Of a stretch of 64,000 bases of DNA, positions 1 through 9,049 are shown piece after piece. How positions within the stretch are numbered: the first letter of the stretch is position 1; each line of letters begins with the position of its first letter. The notes under the pieces are model-generated. The model worked only from the letters and a program-made list of their open reading frames with translations, ran no database searches and was not told the origin of the DNA. The position numbers and the translations under genes were made by a program. Where the stretch lies: positions 124,001 through 188,000 of the forward strand of contig FXYJ02000002.1 of NCBI GenBank assembly GCA_900184925.1, given 5' to 3'. The stretch is from Ruminococcaceae bacterium HV4-5-B5C. GTDB taxonomy: Bacteria; Bacillota; Clostridia; Oscillospirales; Acutalibacteraceae.

Positions 1-480
1 AACGTGATAGTTGAAATAATCAGCTGAAAGTTTGAAACGTCCATGAAAACCGGAGTGCCGGTCGATCGCTGATAGGGGGATGGGCAGTCCCGGGGGGTTG
101 TAGGGGGCAGGCTGAGCCTGCATGCACGAGCCCTTTGAAAGCGTCCCGGAGCGAAATATCATCTTAGTCTGATGTCCGGGCCAAAGTCGTGGTCGCCGTA
201 GGCGAGTAAGGTGTTGCACACCCTCCCCCTGCACGCTTTGCGCAGCTTTCGCGTCCGAAAGCTGCAACTCGTGACTCCGGCAGGATCCAAAACTTTCTGC
301 GCCGGGCTTTGGCTTGGTGCCACAAATGTTTTATTGCCTGCGCGGCCGGAGCGCGAAGCAAAAGAAAGAAATCAGAACAATGTTCTGAGGCAGAAAGTCA
401 ATTCGAAGCGACAGAATTGCTTTAATCCTGTATATATCATCACCGCCTTTCTGAAGGCGGATGTGGGAGACGGAAAAAAC
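1..480. other. Leader region upstream of argB without a recognisable gene
   Basis: All three forward frames are closed early, and the short open frames on both strands show no recognisable protein. The stretch holds several dyads: a perfect 10-bp stem with a 4-nt loop at 242-265, a short hairpin at 210-222, and a 7-bp hairpin at 443-460 that ends just before the argB ribosome binding site. It may be a long 5' leader or an intergenic remnant. I do not recognise a T-box or other riboswitch in it. Confidence 0.4.
372..388. promoter_or_regulatory. 17-bp palindrome upstream of argB
   Basis: Perfect 8-bp arms (TCAGAACA / TGTTCTGA) surround a single central A. The site resembles an operator by symmetry only. 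It does not fit the ArgR box, and the GAAC-GTTC spacing is 3 rather than the 4 expected of a Firmicutes LexA box, so the cognate factor is unknown. Confidence 0.3.
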
Positions 481-1338
481 ATGCAGATTTCGAACAGCGA
501 CAGGGCAAAAATACTGGTGCAGGCGCTGCCCTACATCCAGACCCACGCGGGAAAGACGATTGTGGTGAAATACGGCGGAAGCGCCATGGTGGACGATGCG
601 CTCAAGGACGCGGTGATGTGCGACATCGTGCTGATGCAGCTCGTCGGCATCCGGGTCGTGGTCGTTCACGGCGGCGGAAAAGAAATCAGCGCCATGCTCG
701 GCAAAATCGGCAAGCAGAGCCGCTTCGTCGACGGCCTGCGCTACACCGACCGCGAGACGATCGACGTGGTGCAGATGGTGCTCGCCGGGAAGGTCAACAA
801 GGACCTCGTGCAGCTCCTGGAGCGCCACAGCGGCCGGGCCATCGGCCTGTGCGGTCTCGACGGCGGCCTCCTCACCGCCGAGAAGCTGTCGGCTTCGGAA
901 GACCTCGGCTATGTGGGCGAGATTACAAATGTCGACCCGGCGCCCATCAACAACGCGACCGACAACGGCTATGTGCCCGTTGTTGCGCCGGTGGCGGGCG
1001 GTGCGAACGGCGAGGTTTACAACATCAACGCGGACATCGCCGCGGCCCGCATCGCCGCCGAGCTGAAAGCCGAAAAGCTGATCCTGATGACCGACGTGCG
1101 CGGCCTGCTGCGCGACAAAAACGACGAAAGTACGCTCATCCCCGTGGTGAACGTCAGCGAAGTGCCAAAGCTCCAGAACGAGGGCATCATCGCGGGAGGT
1201 ATGATCCCGAAAATTCAGTGCTGTGTGGACGCGGTGCGGCGCGGCGTCGGGCGCGCCCACATCATCGACGGGCGCATCCCGCACTCCATCCTGATTGAGC
1301 TGTTTTCCGACGAAGGCATCGGCACAATGTTTTATTGA
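481..1338 (+). CDS. argB: Acetylglutamate kinase
   Basis: N-acetyl-L-glutamate kinase phosphorylates N-acetylglutamate in the cytoplasm, the second step of acetylated ornithine/arginine synthesis. The 285-residue product has the family length. It shows the N-terminal VVKYGGSAM nucleotide-binding segment (K30), the HGGGKEIS loop (63-70) and a C-terminal IAGGMIPKI segment. I chose the ATG at 481, preceded by a GGGAGA-type ribosome binding site. The open frame continues further upstream, but that extension is not homologous to ArgB. argD follows after 20 bp and argF after it, so the three form an arginine operon. The earlier genes argC and argJ are not in the window. Confidence 0.97.
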   Translation: MQISNSDRAKILVQALPYIQTHAGKTIVVKYGGSAMVDDALKDAVMCDIVLMQLVGIRVVVVHGGGKEISAMLGKIGKQSRFVDGLRYTDRETIDVVQMVLAGKVNKDLVQLLERHSGRAIGLCGLDGGLLTAEKLSASEDLGYVGEITNVDPAPINNATDNGYVPVVAPVAGGANGEVYNINADIAAARIAAELKAEKLILMTDVRGLLRDKNDESTLIPVVNVSEVPKLQNEGIIAGGMIPKIQCCVDAVRRGVGRAHIIDGRIPHSILIELFSDEGIGTMFY

Positions 1339-1358
1339 GACCGGAGGAACGACTGGAA

Positions 1359-2537
1359 ATGACATTCGAAGAAGTACAGAAGGAACTGGACGAAAACGTG
1401 ATGCCGACCTACGCGCGGTTTCCTGTGGCGATTGCCTCCGGGAAGAACGCAACCGCAAAGGACGTGCAGGGCCGCGAATATATCGACTTTACAAGCGGCA
1501 TCGGCGTGAACTGCCTCGGCTATGCCGACCCGGAATGGGCCGCCGCCGTGGCCGCGCAGGCCGGAACAGTACAGCACATTTCAAACCTCTACTACAGCCC
1601 GGTGCAGGCGGAGCTTGCCGAAAAGCTCTGCGCCGTCTCCGGCATGGGAAAAGTGTTTTTCTGCAACTCGGGCGCCGAGGCGAACGAGTGCTGCATCAAG
1701 CTTGCACGCCGGTACGGTGCACAGGCGCTCGGCATGGAAGGCCCGGAGATTGTCACCCTGAAAAACTCGTTTCACGGGCGCACGGTCACGACGCTCGCCG
1801 CAACGGGGCAGAAGGTTTTTCACGAGAACTTTCTCCCTCTGACGGAAGGGTTCCGCTACGCCGATACGACGATGGACGGCGTGAAGGCCTGCGTCACCGA
1901 AAAGACCTGCGCCGTTCTGTTGGAGCTGATCCAGGGGGAGGGCGGCGTGGTGCCGCTCGGTGAAGGGTTCGTGAAAGAGCTGCGGGAGTTTTGCACGGAG
2001 AAAAAAATCCTGATGATGATCGACGAAGTGCAGACCGGCGTGGGGCGCACGGGCGCGTTTTACTGCTACCAGAACTACGGAGTGCAGCCGGATGTGATTT
2101 CCAGCGCAAAGGCGCTTTCGGGTGGGCTTCCGATGGGCGCGTGCCTGTGCACGGAAGAGCTGGGCGGCGTGCTCGGCAGAGGAATGCACGGCTCCACGTT
2201 CGGCGGGAACCCGGTGGCCTGCGCGGGCGCTCTCGCGGTGCTCAGACGCGTGGCGGACCCGGAATTTCTTGAGAGTGTCAAGGCAAAAGGCAGCTGCTTT
2301 ACGGAGCACCTGAAAAAAATGCCCGGAATTTCGGAGGTGCGCGGCATGGGCCTCATGCTCGGCGCAAAGCCGGAAAAGGGCACGCCGGGCGAAATCGCCG
2401 CGAAATGCGCCGAAAGCGGCCTGCTGATTCTGACGGCAAAAGACATGCTGCGGCTTCTGCCGCCGCTTACCATAACGCGGGAGGAAACCGACCGCGGCCT
2501 CGCAATCCTCGAAAAAGTTCTTAAATCCTTTGTATGA
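1359..2537 (+). CDS. argD: Acetylornithine aminotransferase
   Basis: This class-III PLP-dependent aminotransferase converts N-acetylglutamate semialdehyde to N-acetylornithine. Diagnostic segments are FCNSGAEANE near the phosphate-binding loop, the MIDEVQTGVGRTG stretch with the PLP-contacting Asp, the Schiff-base Lys in SSAKALSGG (about residue 251) and HGSTFGGNPVA. The ATG at 1359 is preferred because GGAGGA lies about 10 nt upstream; an upstream TTG at 1335 would overlap the argB stop and lacks a Shine-Dalgarno. The product is 392 aa, normal for the family. It is cotranscribed with argB and argF. Confidence 0.96.
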   Translation: MTFEEVQKELDENVMPTYARFPVAIASGKNATAKDVQGREYIDFTSGIGVNCLGYADPEWAAAVAAQAGTVQHISNLYYSPVQAELAEKLCAVSGMGKVFFCNSGAEANECCIKLARRYGAQALGMEGPEIVTLKNSFHGRTVTTLAATGQKVFHENFLPLTEGFRYADTTMDGVKACVTEKTCAVLLELIQGEGGVVPLGEGFVKELREFCTEKKILMMIDEVQTGVGRTGAFYCYQNYGVQPDVISSAKALSGGLPMGACLCTEELGGVLGRGMHGSTFGGNPVACAGALAVLRRVADPEFLESVKAKGSCFTEHLKKMPGISEVRGMGLMLGAKPEKGTPGEIAAKCAESGLLILTAKDMLRLLPPLTITREETDRGLAILEKVLKSFV

Positions 2538-2597
2538 CCGTGACCGGAACCTGTATCCGGCCGGAAAATCTGAATTGACAGCGGGAGGGCTACCGAA

Positions 2598-3506
2598 ATG
2601 AAACATCTTCTGAAAATGATGGACCTCACAAACGGGGACATCACCGAAATCCTCAACCTTGCCGACCAGCTCAAGTATGAGCAGAAGCACGGCATTGAAC
2701 ACAAGCTGCTCGCGGGCAAGACGCTCGGCATGATTTTTGAGAAAGCCTCCACCCGGACGCGCGTTTCGTTCGAGGTCGGCATGTATCAGCTCGGCGGACT
2801 GCCGCTGTTCCTCTCGTCCAACGATCTGCAGATCGGCCGCGGCGAACCGGTGCAGGACACCGCGCGCGTGCTTTCGCGCTACCTCGACGGCATCATGATC
2901 CGCACATTCAAGCAGTCGGAGGTCGACGCGCTGGCGCAGAGCGGCTCGATTCCGATCATCAACGGCCTGACGGATTTCGCGCATCCCTGCCAGGTGCTTG
3001 CCGACCTGATGACCATCCGCGAGTACAAAGGTTCGCTCGAGGGTCTTAAAATGTGTTTTATCGGCGACGGAAACAACATGATGAACTCGCTCATCGTGGG
3101 CGGGCTGAAAATGAAGATGGAAGTCGCGGTTGCCTGCCCGGCGGATTACCGCCCGAGTCCGACGGTGCGCGATTTTGCCGCCGCACACCCGGCGTTCAGC
3201 ATGACGACTGATCCGCTGGAGGCCGCAAGGGGAGCCGACGTCGTCATCACCGACGTGTGGGCTTCGATGGGCTCGGAGGGAGAGGCGGAAAAACGCCGCA
3301 AAGCTTTCCAGGGCTACCAGATCAACGACGAAATCCTTGCTCAGGCAAAGCCCGACGCAATGGTGCAGCACTGCCTGCCTGCGCACCGCGGCGAAGAAAT
3401 TACCGCAGAGGTGTTCGAGAAGCATGCGGCCGAGATCTTCGACGAAGCCGAGAACCGGCTGCACGCGCAGAAGGCCGTCCTTGTGAAGCTGCTCGGGAAC
3501 AAATAA
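2598..3506 (+). CDS. argF: Ornithine carbamoyltransferase
   Basis: This enzyme joins carbamoyl phosphate and ornithine to give citrulline. The 302-residue protein carries the carbamoyl-phosphate loop STRTR (51-55), the HPCQ motif in FAHPCQVLADL, and the ornithine-side HCLPAHRGEE loop, all hallmarks of anabolic OTCases. A GGGAGGG ribosome binding site precedes the ATG. It is the last gene of the arginine cluster and is followed at once by a strong intrinsic terminator. Confidence 0.97.
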   Translation: MKHLLKMMDLTNGDITEILNLADQLKYEQKHGIEHKLLAGKTLGMIFEKASTRTRVSFEVGMYQLGGLPLFLSSNDLQIGRGEPVQDTARVLSRYLDGIMIRTFKQSEVDALAQSGSIPIINGLTDFAHPCQVLADLMTIREYKGSLEGLKMCFIGDGNNMMNSLIVGGLKMKMEVAVACPADYRPSPTVRDFAAAHPAFSMTTDPLEAARGADVVITDVWASMGSEGEAEKRRKAFQGYQINDEILAQAKPDAMVQHCLPAHRGEEITAEVFEKHAAEIFDEAENRLHAQKAVLVKLLGNK

Positions 3507-3533
3507 CAGACCGGTTTTTCCGGACGCACAAAA

Positions 3534-3561
3534 GGGCGCGGGAGGTTTTACTCCCGCGCCC
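3534..3561. terminator. Intrinsic terminator between argF and the convergent membrane gene
   Basis: An 11-bp perfect GC-rich stem (3534-3544 with 3551-3561) has a 6-nt loop. A T-run follows on the minus strand and a weaker T-rich stretch on the plus strand, so it probably serves both converging units. Confidence 0.85.
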
Positions 3562-3582
3562 TGTGCTGTTTTCCGGTGCTTT

Positions 3583-4236
3583 TTACAGGTTGGGGTCGTT
3601 CGGCACCATGTCGCTCCCCCAGGTAAAAACATAGGCCCACTGCGGGGAGCCAAGCTCTTCCATGCTTCCGGTGAAGACGCTGTTCTCAGAGCCGCTGCCG
3701 AATTTCTGCGGATGCTCAAACAGATCGCGGGCATGCGCGTCCGAAAAGTAAACAAAACTGCGGGTGACGGAAAGAGACTCGGACGCTGGGAACACGATCG
3801 CCACGGAGTTGCCCTGCTTGATATAGCGGACGGAAGAATAGACGGGGTTCAGAGATGAGTGGGGGAACGGTAAAGCGTAACGGCCGTCGGCTGTGTCGGG
3901 CGTACCCGAAACGCTGTTCAGTACTGCGGTGCAGGCGGAGGCATACGCCCCGCGTAACACATGAAACCGCGCAAGTTCGAGCTGCCGGTCAATGGGGAGC
4001 AGAGCAAACAGAACCACGGCGACGGGAATGACGGCGCAGGTCACCATCCGGCGGAGCGGGAAGCGCCCGCGGGTCTTGATCAGAAAAGCCACGGCCAGAA
4101 CGGCAGTTGCCGGAACGGCGGCGAGCAGCACAAACCGCGACAGCGGGAAAAGGTAGGAGATCAGCAGCTTGGCAATGACGCAGACGGCAGAAAGAACAAT
4201 CAGCGCGATGACCAGCCCGGTGTATTTGTTTTTCAT
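3583..4236 (-). CDS. Putative membrane protein of unknown function
   Basis: The 217-residue protein has three hydrophobic segments in its first 80 or so residues (about 8-28, 33-53 and 65-82), then a non-membrane domain of about 130 residues. I recognise no catalytic motif or family signature. Its C-terminal domain contains YVFTWGSD near the end. It lies alone on the minus strand between two terminators, downstream of ypeB, so it may be a single-gene unit. Confidence 0.6.
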   Translation of the reverse strand: MKNKYTGLVIALIVLSAVCVIAKLLISYLFPLSRFVLLAAVPATAVLAVAFLIKTRGRFPLRRMVTCAVIPVAVVLFALLPIDRQLELARFHVLRGAYASACTAVLNSVSGTPDTADGRYALPFPHSSLNPVYSSVRYIKQGNSVAIVFPASESLSVTRSFVYFSDAHARDLFEHPQKFGSGSENSVFTGSMEELGSPQWAYVFTWGSDMVPNDPNL

Positions 4237-4368
4237 TGCACAGCCTCCTTTTGCGGGATCGACGCGGACGCACCCGCATGAGTTTGCAATGATCCCTTTT
4301 TGGAATATATGGTACCATAAATAACAATATTTGTAAACTTTAGCCGAAATGTCAGGAGGAAACTGAAA

Positions 4369-4400
4369 AAAGCCGCGCCCCGAAAAGAGGGCGCGGCTTT
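4369..4400 (-). terminator. Intrinsic terminator downstream of ypeB
   Basis: A 12-bp perfect stem (4369-4380 with 4389-4400) has an 8-nt loop and is followed on the minus strand by a run of six T residues, directly beyond the ypeB stop. Confidence 0.85.
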
Positions 4401-4423
4401 GGTGGAATCCTGCAGGGGGACGG

Positions 4424-5701
4424 CTACTTGGTCAGAATGCCGTCGTCGGTCTGCTGGAGGATGAGAATATCTTCTTCATACCCGGTGGAGGCGTTGATAT
4501 AGACTAGGATACGCTCTTTCTGCGGGCTGGTGCAGAGGAACTCGTAGGTCAGCCGTTCCTCTTTGCCCGGCGTCGGGATCAGCGCGAGGCGGCACTGCTG
4601 AACCGTGAGCTGCGGGCTGACACTGCCCTGTGCCTGCGCCGCCGTCAGCTTCGCGGTGAGCGTCCGCGCATGGTGGTTCATGAGGTAACCCGCCGACTCG
4701 AACCGAACAATCTCACCGTTGTCGAGCGCGACTCCAACCTTTACGAGGTCGGGGTAACAGATGACGCCGTCCTGATTATAGGCGAAGTTGATGAGGCACA
4801 CGTTGTCGGTTATGGCGTAGTAGCTCTCTTTCATGTTCCGGATGCCGCGCTGCGCGAGGAATGCCTCTGCTTTTTTGGAGGCTGCGGCGTAGTCGAGCTT
4901 TGCGTCGCCGGTCGCGCGGCTGTTGGTCATGCAGGAGATGTAACCGCCTGCTTTTGTAACGCAGATGCGCACGTCTCCGTCGTTTGCCGTGAAGTTATAC
5001 GTCGGCAGATTGCCTGCGGTGTCCTGCACATGCGTAAGCTTGCTCTGCTGCGTGCCGAGAAATTCGGCGGCGGTCTCCTGCGCGTTGCCCTGCAGAAACT
5101 GCGCCTGCCCCTGCGTCATCTGCGGCTTCTGGTTCATCACGCTGTCGGAAAACGGCCCGTCATAGATCAGCGAGGGGAAATCGCTGAAATCCTTTGCCGT
5201 GTCCTTCACGTCATCCTCAAAAGCGTCGGCACCGCTGAAATCGAGGTTGACGTTTTTCATGTCGTTCGTGAGCTTCTGGGAGTAGGACTCGAGGCTCCGG
5301 ATCGTTTTCAGGTCCTGCGACGAAATTTTAGCGCCCGACGAAATGCTCCGCGAGAGCGTCATTGAAAAATCACCGACCTGAGTGATGAATTTGCTGACGT
5401 TGTTGAGCGAGTCGTCCCCGGCGGGCAGCACGGCGAGAGAGGTTTTTGCCATGCTGGACTCGCGCATCAGCTTCGCGGCGAGACCGTTCTGCTCTGTGGC
5501 AGTGTTCGCGTAGGAGGCTTTGTCGAGCGTCGTTTCAATGTTTCCCACGTGATCGTTCAGGTCGTTCAAAGCGCGCTGGTAACCGTACTGAAGACTGCGT
5601 CTGTACTTTTCGGCCTGCATGCATCCGTAGACCGCGGCGCCGCCGAGGACGCACACAAGAAGCACAACACAGGTAAACGTCAAGGCTTTCTGTTTCGTCA
5701 T
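4424..5701 (-). CDS. ypeB: Germination protein YpeB
   Basis: YpeB is a spore protein that, in Bacillus and Clostridium, stabilises the cortex-lytic enzyme SleB; it has an N-terminal anchor and C-terminal PepSY-like repeats. The 425-residue product has one N-terminal transmembrane segment (about 5-27), a coiled-coil-rich middle with many Asn, Ser and Lys residues, and a C-terminal region with FNYAYNQDGV-like and GEIVRFESAGYL segments typical of YpeB. It indicates a spore former. Unusually, no sleB lies next to it: the divergent neighbour is an EAL protein. A strong terminator follows the gene. Confidence 0.85.
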   Translation of the reverse strand: MTKQKALTFTCVVLLVCVLGGAAVYGCMQAEKYRRSLQYGYQRALNDLNDHVGNIETTLDKASYANTATEQNGLAAKLMRESSMAKTSLAVLPAGDDSLNNVSKFITQVGDFSMTLSRSISSGAKISSQDLKTIRSLESYSQKLTNDMKNVNLDFSGADAFEDDVKDTAKDFSDFPSLIYDGPFSDSVMNQKPQMTQGQAQFLQGNAQETAAEFLGTQQSKLTHVQDTAGNLPTYNFTANDGDVRICVTKAGGYISCMTNSRATGDAKLDYAAASKKAEAFLAQRGIRNMKESYYAITDNVCLINFAYNQDGVICYPDLVKVGVALDNGEIVRFESAGYLMNHHARTLTAKLTAAQAQGSVSPQLTVQQCRLALIPTPGKEERLTYEFLCTSPQKERILVYINASTGYEEDILILQQTDDGILTK

Positions 5702-6006
5702 GTTTTTTTCACCCCGGCCTTATTTTCCGGCGGAAATCGGGAAATATACCTCTGGCGGCGTTTTCCGAAACTGTGAATATCAATAAGCCGGAAAGCTAAT
5801 TTTTGTGACTGATTCCGATAATCTGCGTTTTTGCGGCAAACCCTGTACTTTTGGACACTATTATGCTATTATTGAAAGGTACTTAATGTATCTTTCCACT
5901 AAAAATTATAGAAATTATTTTACAACATTTGGACATCCTAACAATAAATCCGCATCGGATACGCAGGGACGCGTGACCAGGCAAGCCGCAGCATGGAGGG
6001 ATTTTT
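5702..6006. other. Intergenic region between ypeB and the EAL gene
   Basis: This divergent spacer must hold the promoters for ypeB (leftward) and the EAL gene (rightward). Its middle is AT-rich, but I see no confident -35/-10 pair at a proper spacing. A 99-codon frame crossing it (5805-6104) overlaps the EAL gene and has no ribosome binding site, so I do not call it. Confidence 0.4.
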
Positions 6007-6885
6007 ATGGCGGAGACGGCAAGCGGAAAATCAGAAAGCGCGCATTGCGGCCCATCCCTGAAAGGGGACAGCGGCCCGGCTGTACTTCCTGCTGTTTCCA
6101 GTAATCCGCGCCGCGTGGCTGAGTTGAAGGACCTGATCTACCACGCACTGAAGAATCGTGAATTTGAGATTTATTACCAGCCGCTCTACAATGTCTGCGA
6201 CGGGAATTTCACCGAAGCAGAAGCGCTTCTCCGCCTGAGGGACAAAGAAGGAAATTTCCTTTCCCCGGAGGAATTTATTCCCGTAGCGGAGCAGAGCGAC
6301 ATGATTGCGGACATCGGGGATCTCGTCCTTGACAGTGTCTGCAAATATATCCGCGCTATGCTCAAATGTTCCGCGGACATCGACTCGATTTCGGTTAACC
6401 TTTCCGTTGTGCAGCTGATGCAGGAGAATGCCGTGCGGCGTCTGATGGACACCATCCGGCGCAACGGGATTTCACCGAACCGCATCCTGTTTGAGGTAAC
6501 GGAGAGCACGCTTGTGACCGATTACGAGCTCATCAGCGGGAAGATCTGCGAGATGAATGAGAAGGGCGTGCAGTTTGCGCTGGACGATTTCGGAACGGGG
6601 TACTCCAACATCACCCATGTGATCGACCTCCCGTTCGACGTGGTCAAGATCGACAAGAGCCTGATCTGGGACTCCGTCAGAAGCCGTAAATGCAACATCA
6701 TGATCCGCGAACTGACAAGAACGTTCAAGGACATTAACCTTTCGGTAATCGCCGAGGGTGTGGAGACAAAGGAACACGACGATTTCGTGCGCCAGTGCGG
6801 ATGCGATAAGATTCAGGGTTTCCGCTACGCGCACCCGATGCCGGTCAGCCAGGCGGGAGATTACTTCGGCCGCAGGGCAATGTAA
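6007..6885 (+). CDS. Stand-alone EAL-domain cyclic-di-GMP phosphodiesterase
   Basis: The EAL family hydrolyses the second messenger c-di-GMP to pGpG using two metals. A 30-residue Ser/Gly-rich N-terminus is followed by one EAL domain (about 38-290). The metal and catalytic residues are all visible: E72 in EALLRL, N131 in SVNLS, E166 in FEVTES, D193-D194 in LDDFGTGYS, K214 in VVKIDKSL, E250 in AEGVET and Q270. An active enzyme is therefore expected. There is no GGDEF, PAS or membrane domain. The ATG has GGAGGG 6 nt upstream. It is monocistronic and ends at a bidirectional terminator. Confidence 0.92.
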   Translation: MAETASGKSESAHCGPSLKGDSGPAVLPAVSSNPRRVAELKDLIYHALKNREFEIYYQPLYNVCDGNFTEAEALLRLRDKEGNFLSPEEFIPVAEQSDMIADIGDLVLDSVCKYIRAMLKCSADIDSISVNLSVVQLMQENAVRRLMDTIRRNGISPNRILFEVTESTLVTDYELISGKICEMNEKGVQFALDDFGTGYSNITHVIDLPFDVVKIDKSLIWDSVRSRKCNIMIRELTRTFKDINLSVIAEGVETKEHDDFVRQCGCDKIQGFRYAHPMPVSQAGDYFGRRAM

Positions 6886-6905
6886 CGGCGAACAAAATGA
6901 AAAAT

Positions 6906-6935
6906 AACAGGGAAGGGCTTTTGCCCTTCCCTGTT
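6906..6935. terminator. Bidirectional terminator after the EAL gene
   Basis: A 13-bp perfect stem (6906-6918 with 6923-6935) closes a TTTT loop, with short T-rich flanks on both sides. It separates two convergent genes. Confidence 0.8.
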
Positions 6936-6952
6936 TCGCATCTTCGGCGTTT

Positions 6953-7459
6953 TTACTTCACGGGTTTCGGCGGAGCGCCGATCTTCACGGATAGTTCGTC
7001 GTACACGTCCGCAAGACCCGGGGTGGCGGTGGGAATAAAAAGCTGCATGTTCCCCCGCATGGAGACCGTCACGAACCGGTCGTCCCGTGAAACCTTTTCG
7101 ACGGCGGAGTAAAAATACAGCGACTGCCCGAAATTCGTGCGAAACTCCATCCCGCTTTCCGTGAGGGTGAGAGTTTTCGGAGTCGTGAAATACTCGGGGC
7201 CGAAGCTGTTCACGAGCTGCCGGGCACGGGCTTTGACGACCTCTCTTAAAAGAACGGCCGAGAGGATGAGATACACAAGAAAGCCAGCCAGAGCCATTAC
7301 CGCCGCAGACGCAGGGTGCGGATTGGTCAGGGCGATCAGACAGAACAAAATGAGAAGAATCGCCGACACAATCCAGTACAGCCGGTGCATTCTGGCCTTT
7401 GTAAAGCGCGACAGAAAATCCCGGCAGTCCTGTTCGCTGACGTGATATTCAACAGACAT
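6953..7459 (-). CDS. YcxB-like membrane protein
   Basis: The 168-residue protein has two adjacent transmembrane segments (about 29-48 and 53-72). A C-terminal beta-rich domain follows, with the pattern LTESGMEFRTNFGQSLYFYS-like and FIPTATPG, resembling the YcxB-like family. That family has no established function. The ATG at 7459 has a GGAGGAG site upstream on the minus strand. It is a single gene, convergent with the EAL gene and divergent from murD. Confidence 0.65.
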   Translation of the reverse strand: MSVEYHVSEQDCRDFLSRFTKARMHRLYWIVSAILLILFCLIALTNPHPASAAVMALAGFLVYLILSAVLLREVVKARARQLVNSFGPEYFTTPKTLTLTESGMEFRTNFGQSLYFYSAVEKVSRDDRFVTVSMRGNMQLFIPTATPGLADVYDELSVKIGAPPKPVK

Positions 7460-7554
7460 GAAAACTCCTCCTTCAGTGCGGTACTATCGTAGCATGAAAA
7501 GAACGAAATTACAACTGAAGCAAGGTTCCCCCTCGTTTCGACAGAAAGGCCGTC

Positions 7555-7583
7555 TTGCTATTTGTCCGGCGCAAACGTATAAT
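7555..7583 (+). promoter_or_regulatory. Sigma-A-type promoter of murD
   Basis: A -35 TTGCTA (7555-7560), a 17-bp spacer and a consensus -10 TATAAT (7578-7583) lie 50 bp before the murD start, in the divergent spacer. Confidence 0.75.
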
Positions 7584-7633
7584 AGAAAACGGCTGATAAC
7601 GGTACGGAATTCAAACAGGGGGAATGCGGTTTC

Positions 7634-9049
7634 ATGACAGCGCAGGAATTTTACAGGTCGGTCAGGGGCAGAACGGCGGCGTTCTGCGGGCTCGGCGGGA
7701 GCAATCTGCCGCTCGTGCGGCTGTTCGCACAGCATGGGGCGATCGTGACGGCGAGGGACCGCCGCAGCGAGGAACAGCTCGGTGAAACGGCGGAGGAACT
7801 GAAAGCTCTCGGTGTGCGTCTGGTGACCGGCGAAGGTTACCTCGACCATCTGGACGAGGAGATCGTTTTCCGCACCCCCGGCATGAAATATCATCTGCCG
7901 CAGCTCGAGGAGGCACGCGCGCGAGGCGCGGCCGTCACTTCCGAGATGGAAGTTTTCTTCGACCTGTGCCCGTGCAAAATCATCGCCGTGACGGGCAGCG
8001 ACGGCAAAACGACAACGACGACCATCATTTCGAAGATTCTGGAGGCCGCGGGGAAAACCGTGCACGTCGGTGGAAACATCGGCACGCCGCTCCTGCCGCA
8101 GATCGATAAGATCGGGCCCGACGATGTGGTTGTGGCCGAGCTGTCGAGCTTCCAGCTCATTTCCATGCGGAAAAGTCCCGACGTGGCCGTGGTGACGAAC
8201 GTCTCCCCGAACCACCTCGATATCCATAAAGACATGGCGGAGTACGTAGGTGCGAAGAAGAACATTCTTCTGCACCAGAATGCGTTCGGGCGCACCGTGC
8301 TCAACGCCGACAATGAGATCACCGCATCGTTTGCGGAGGATGTGCGCGGTCAGCGGCTGATGTTCAGCCGCCGTCACCCCGTGACCTACGGTGCGTGGAT
8401 GGACGAAGACGGCGAAATCTTCTTCTCGCTGCCGCAGGGCACGGTTCGCGTGATGAACCAGTCGGACATCCGCATCCCGGGTCTGCACAACATAGAGAAT
8501 TACCTTGCCGCGGCGTGCGCCGTGTGGGGCCTCGCGGGTCCGGAGGACATCCGGAACGTCGCGCGGACATTCCCCGGCGTGGAGCACCGCAACGAGTTTG
8601 TGCGCGAGGTGGACGGCGTTTCCTATTATAATGATTCCATTGGCACGACGCCGAGCCGTACCATCAACGGCGCGCTGTCGCTGTTTGACCGCAAGCTCCT
8701 GCTCATCGCGGGCGGCTACGACAAGAATATTCCGTTCGACCCGCTTGGGCCCGCCGTTGTGGAAAAGGTGAAAACGCTGGTGCTCATCGGCCAGACCGCG
8801 CCGAAGATCGAGGCTGCGGTAAAGGCTGCGCCGGGGTACCGCGATGGGAACCCGAAGATTCTCCGCGCCGCCTCGCTCGAGGAGGCCGTGGAGCTTTGCC
8901 GGGGGAACGCCGTGAGCGGCGACATTGTCTCGCTTTCGCCCGCGTGCGCGAGCTTCGGCATGTTCCCGAACTATGAGACGCGCGGCGAGCGGTTCCGCGA
9001 AATTGTAAACGGATTGGAGCCAAAAGCAGAATCATGTACCAAAAACTGA
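7634..9049 (+). CDS. murD: UDP-N-acetylmuramoylalanine--D-glutamate ligase
   Basis: MurD adds D-glutamate to UDP-MurNAc-L-Ala in cytoplasmic peptidoglycan precursor synthesis. The 471-residue protein shows an N-terminal UDP-binding Rossmann-like domain (FCGLGGSN near 18-24), the ATP P-loop TGSDGKTTTT (120-129, Lys125), the Mur ligase GVEHRNEFV segment and YYNDSIGTTPS, and the C-terminal domain SPACASFGMF. It sits outside a division/cell-wall cluster, in an operon with two aminopeptidases; the stop overlaps the next gene by 16 bp. AGGGGGAA precedes the ATG. Confidence 0.95.
   Translation: MTAQEFYRSVRGRTAAFCGLGGSNLPLVRLFAQHGAIVTARDRRSEEQLGETAEELKALGVRLVTGEGYLDHLDEEIVFRTPGMKYHLPQLEEARARGAAVTSEMEVFFDLCPCKIIAVTGSDGKTTTTTIISKILEAAGKTVHVGGNIGTPLLPQIDKIGPDDVVVAELSSFQLISMRKSPDVAVVTNVSPNHLDIHKDMAEYVGAKKNILLHQNAFGRTVLNADNEITASFAEDVRGQRLMFSRRHPVTYGAWMDEDGEIFFSLPQGTVRVMNQSDIRIPGLHNIENYLAAACAVWGLAGPEDIRNVARTFPGVEHRNEFVREVDGVSYYNDSIGTTPSRTINGALSLFDRKLLLIAGGYDKNIPFDPLGPAVVEKVKTLVLIGQTAPKIEAAVKAAPGYRDGNPKILRAASLEEAVELCRGNAVSGDIVSLSPACASFGMFPNYETRGERFREIVNGLEPKAESCTKN

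Noticed and set aside
372..388. Palindrome as a LexA or ArgR box upstream of argB
   Set aside because: The GAAC-GTTC spacing is wrong for LexA and the sequence does not fit the ArgR consensus, so I list it only as an unassigned dyad.
1..480. Possible riboswitch, T-box or structured RNA upstream of argB
   Set aside because: Several hairpins exist, but no conserved T-box sequence or known riboswitch core could be recognised.
331..1458. A 375-codon minus-strand frame opposite argB
   Set aside because: It mirrors the argB coding frame and has no ribosome binding site or recognisable domain.
1581..3755. A 724-codon open frame on the minus strand opposite argD and argF
   Set aside because: It is antisense to two clearly identified enzymes in GC-rich DNA, has no family match and an Arg/His-rich composition typical of shadow frames.
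5805..6104. A 99-codon frame overlapping the EAL gene start
   Set aside because: It overlaps the well-supported EAL gene, has no ribosome binding site and no recognisable domain.
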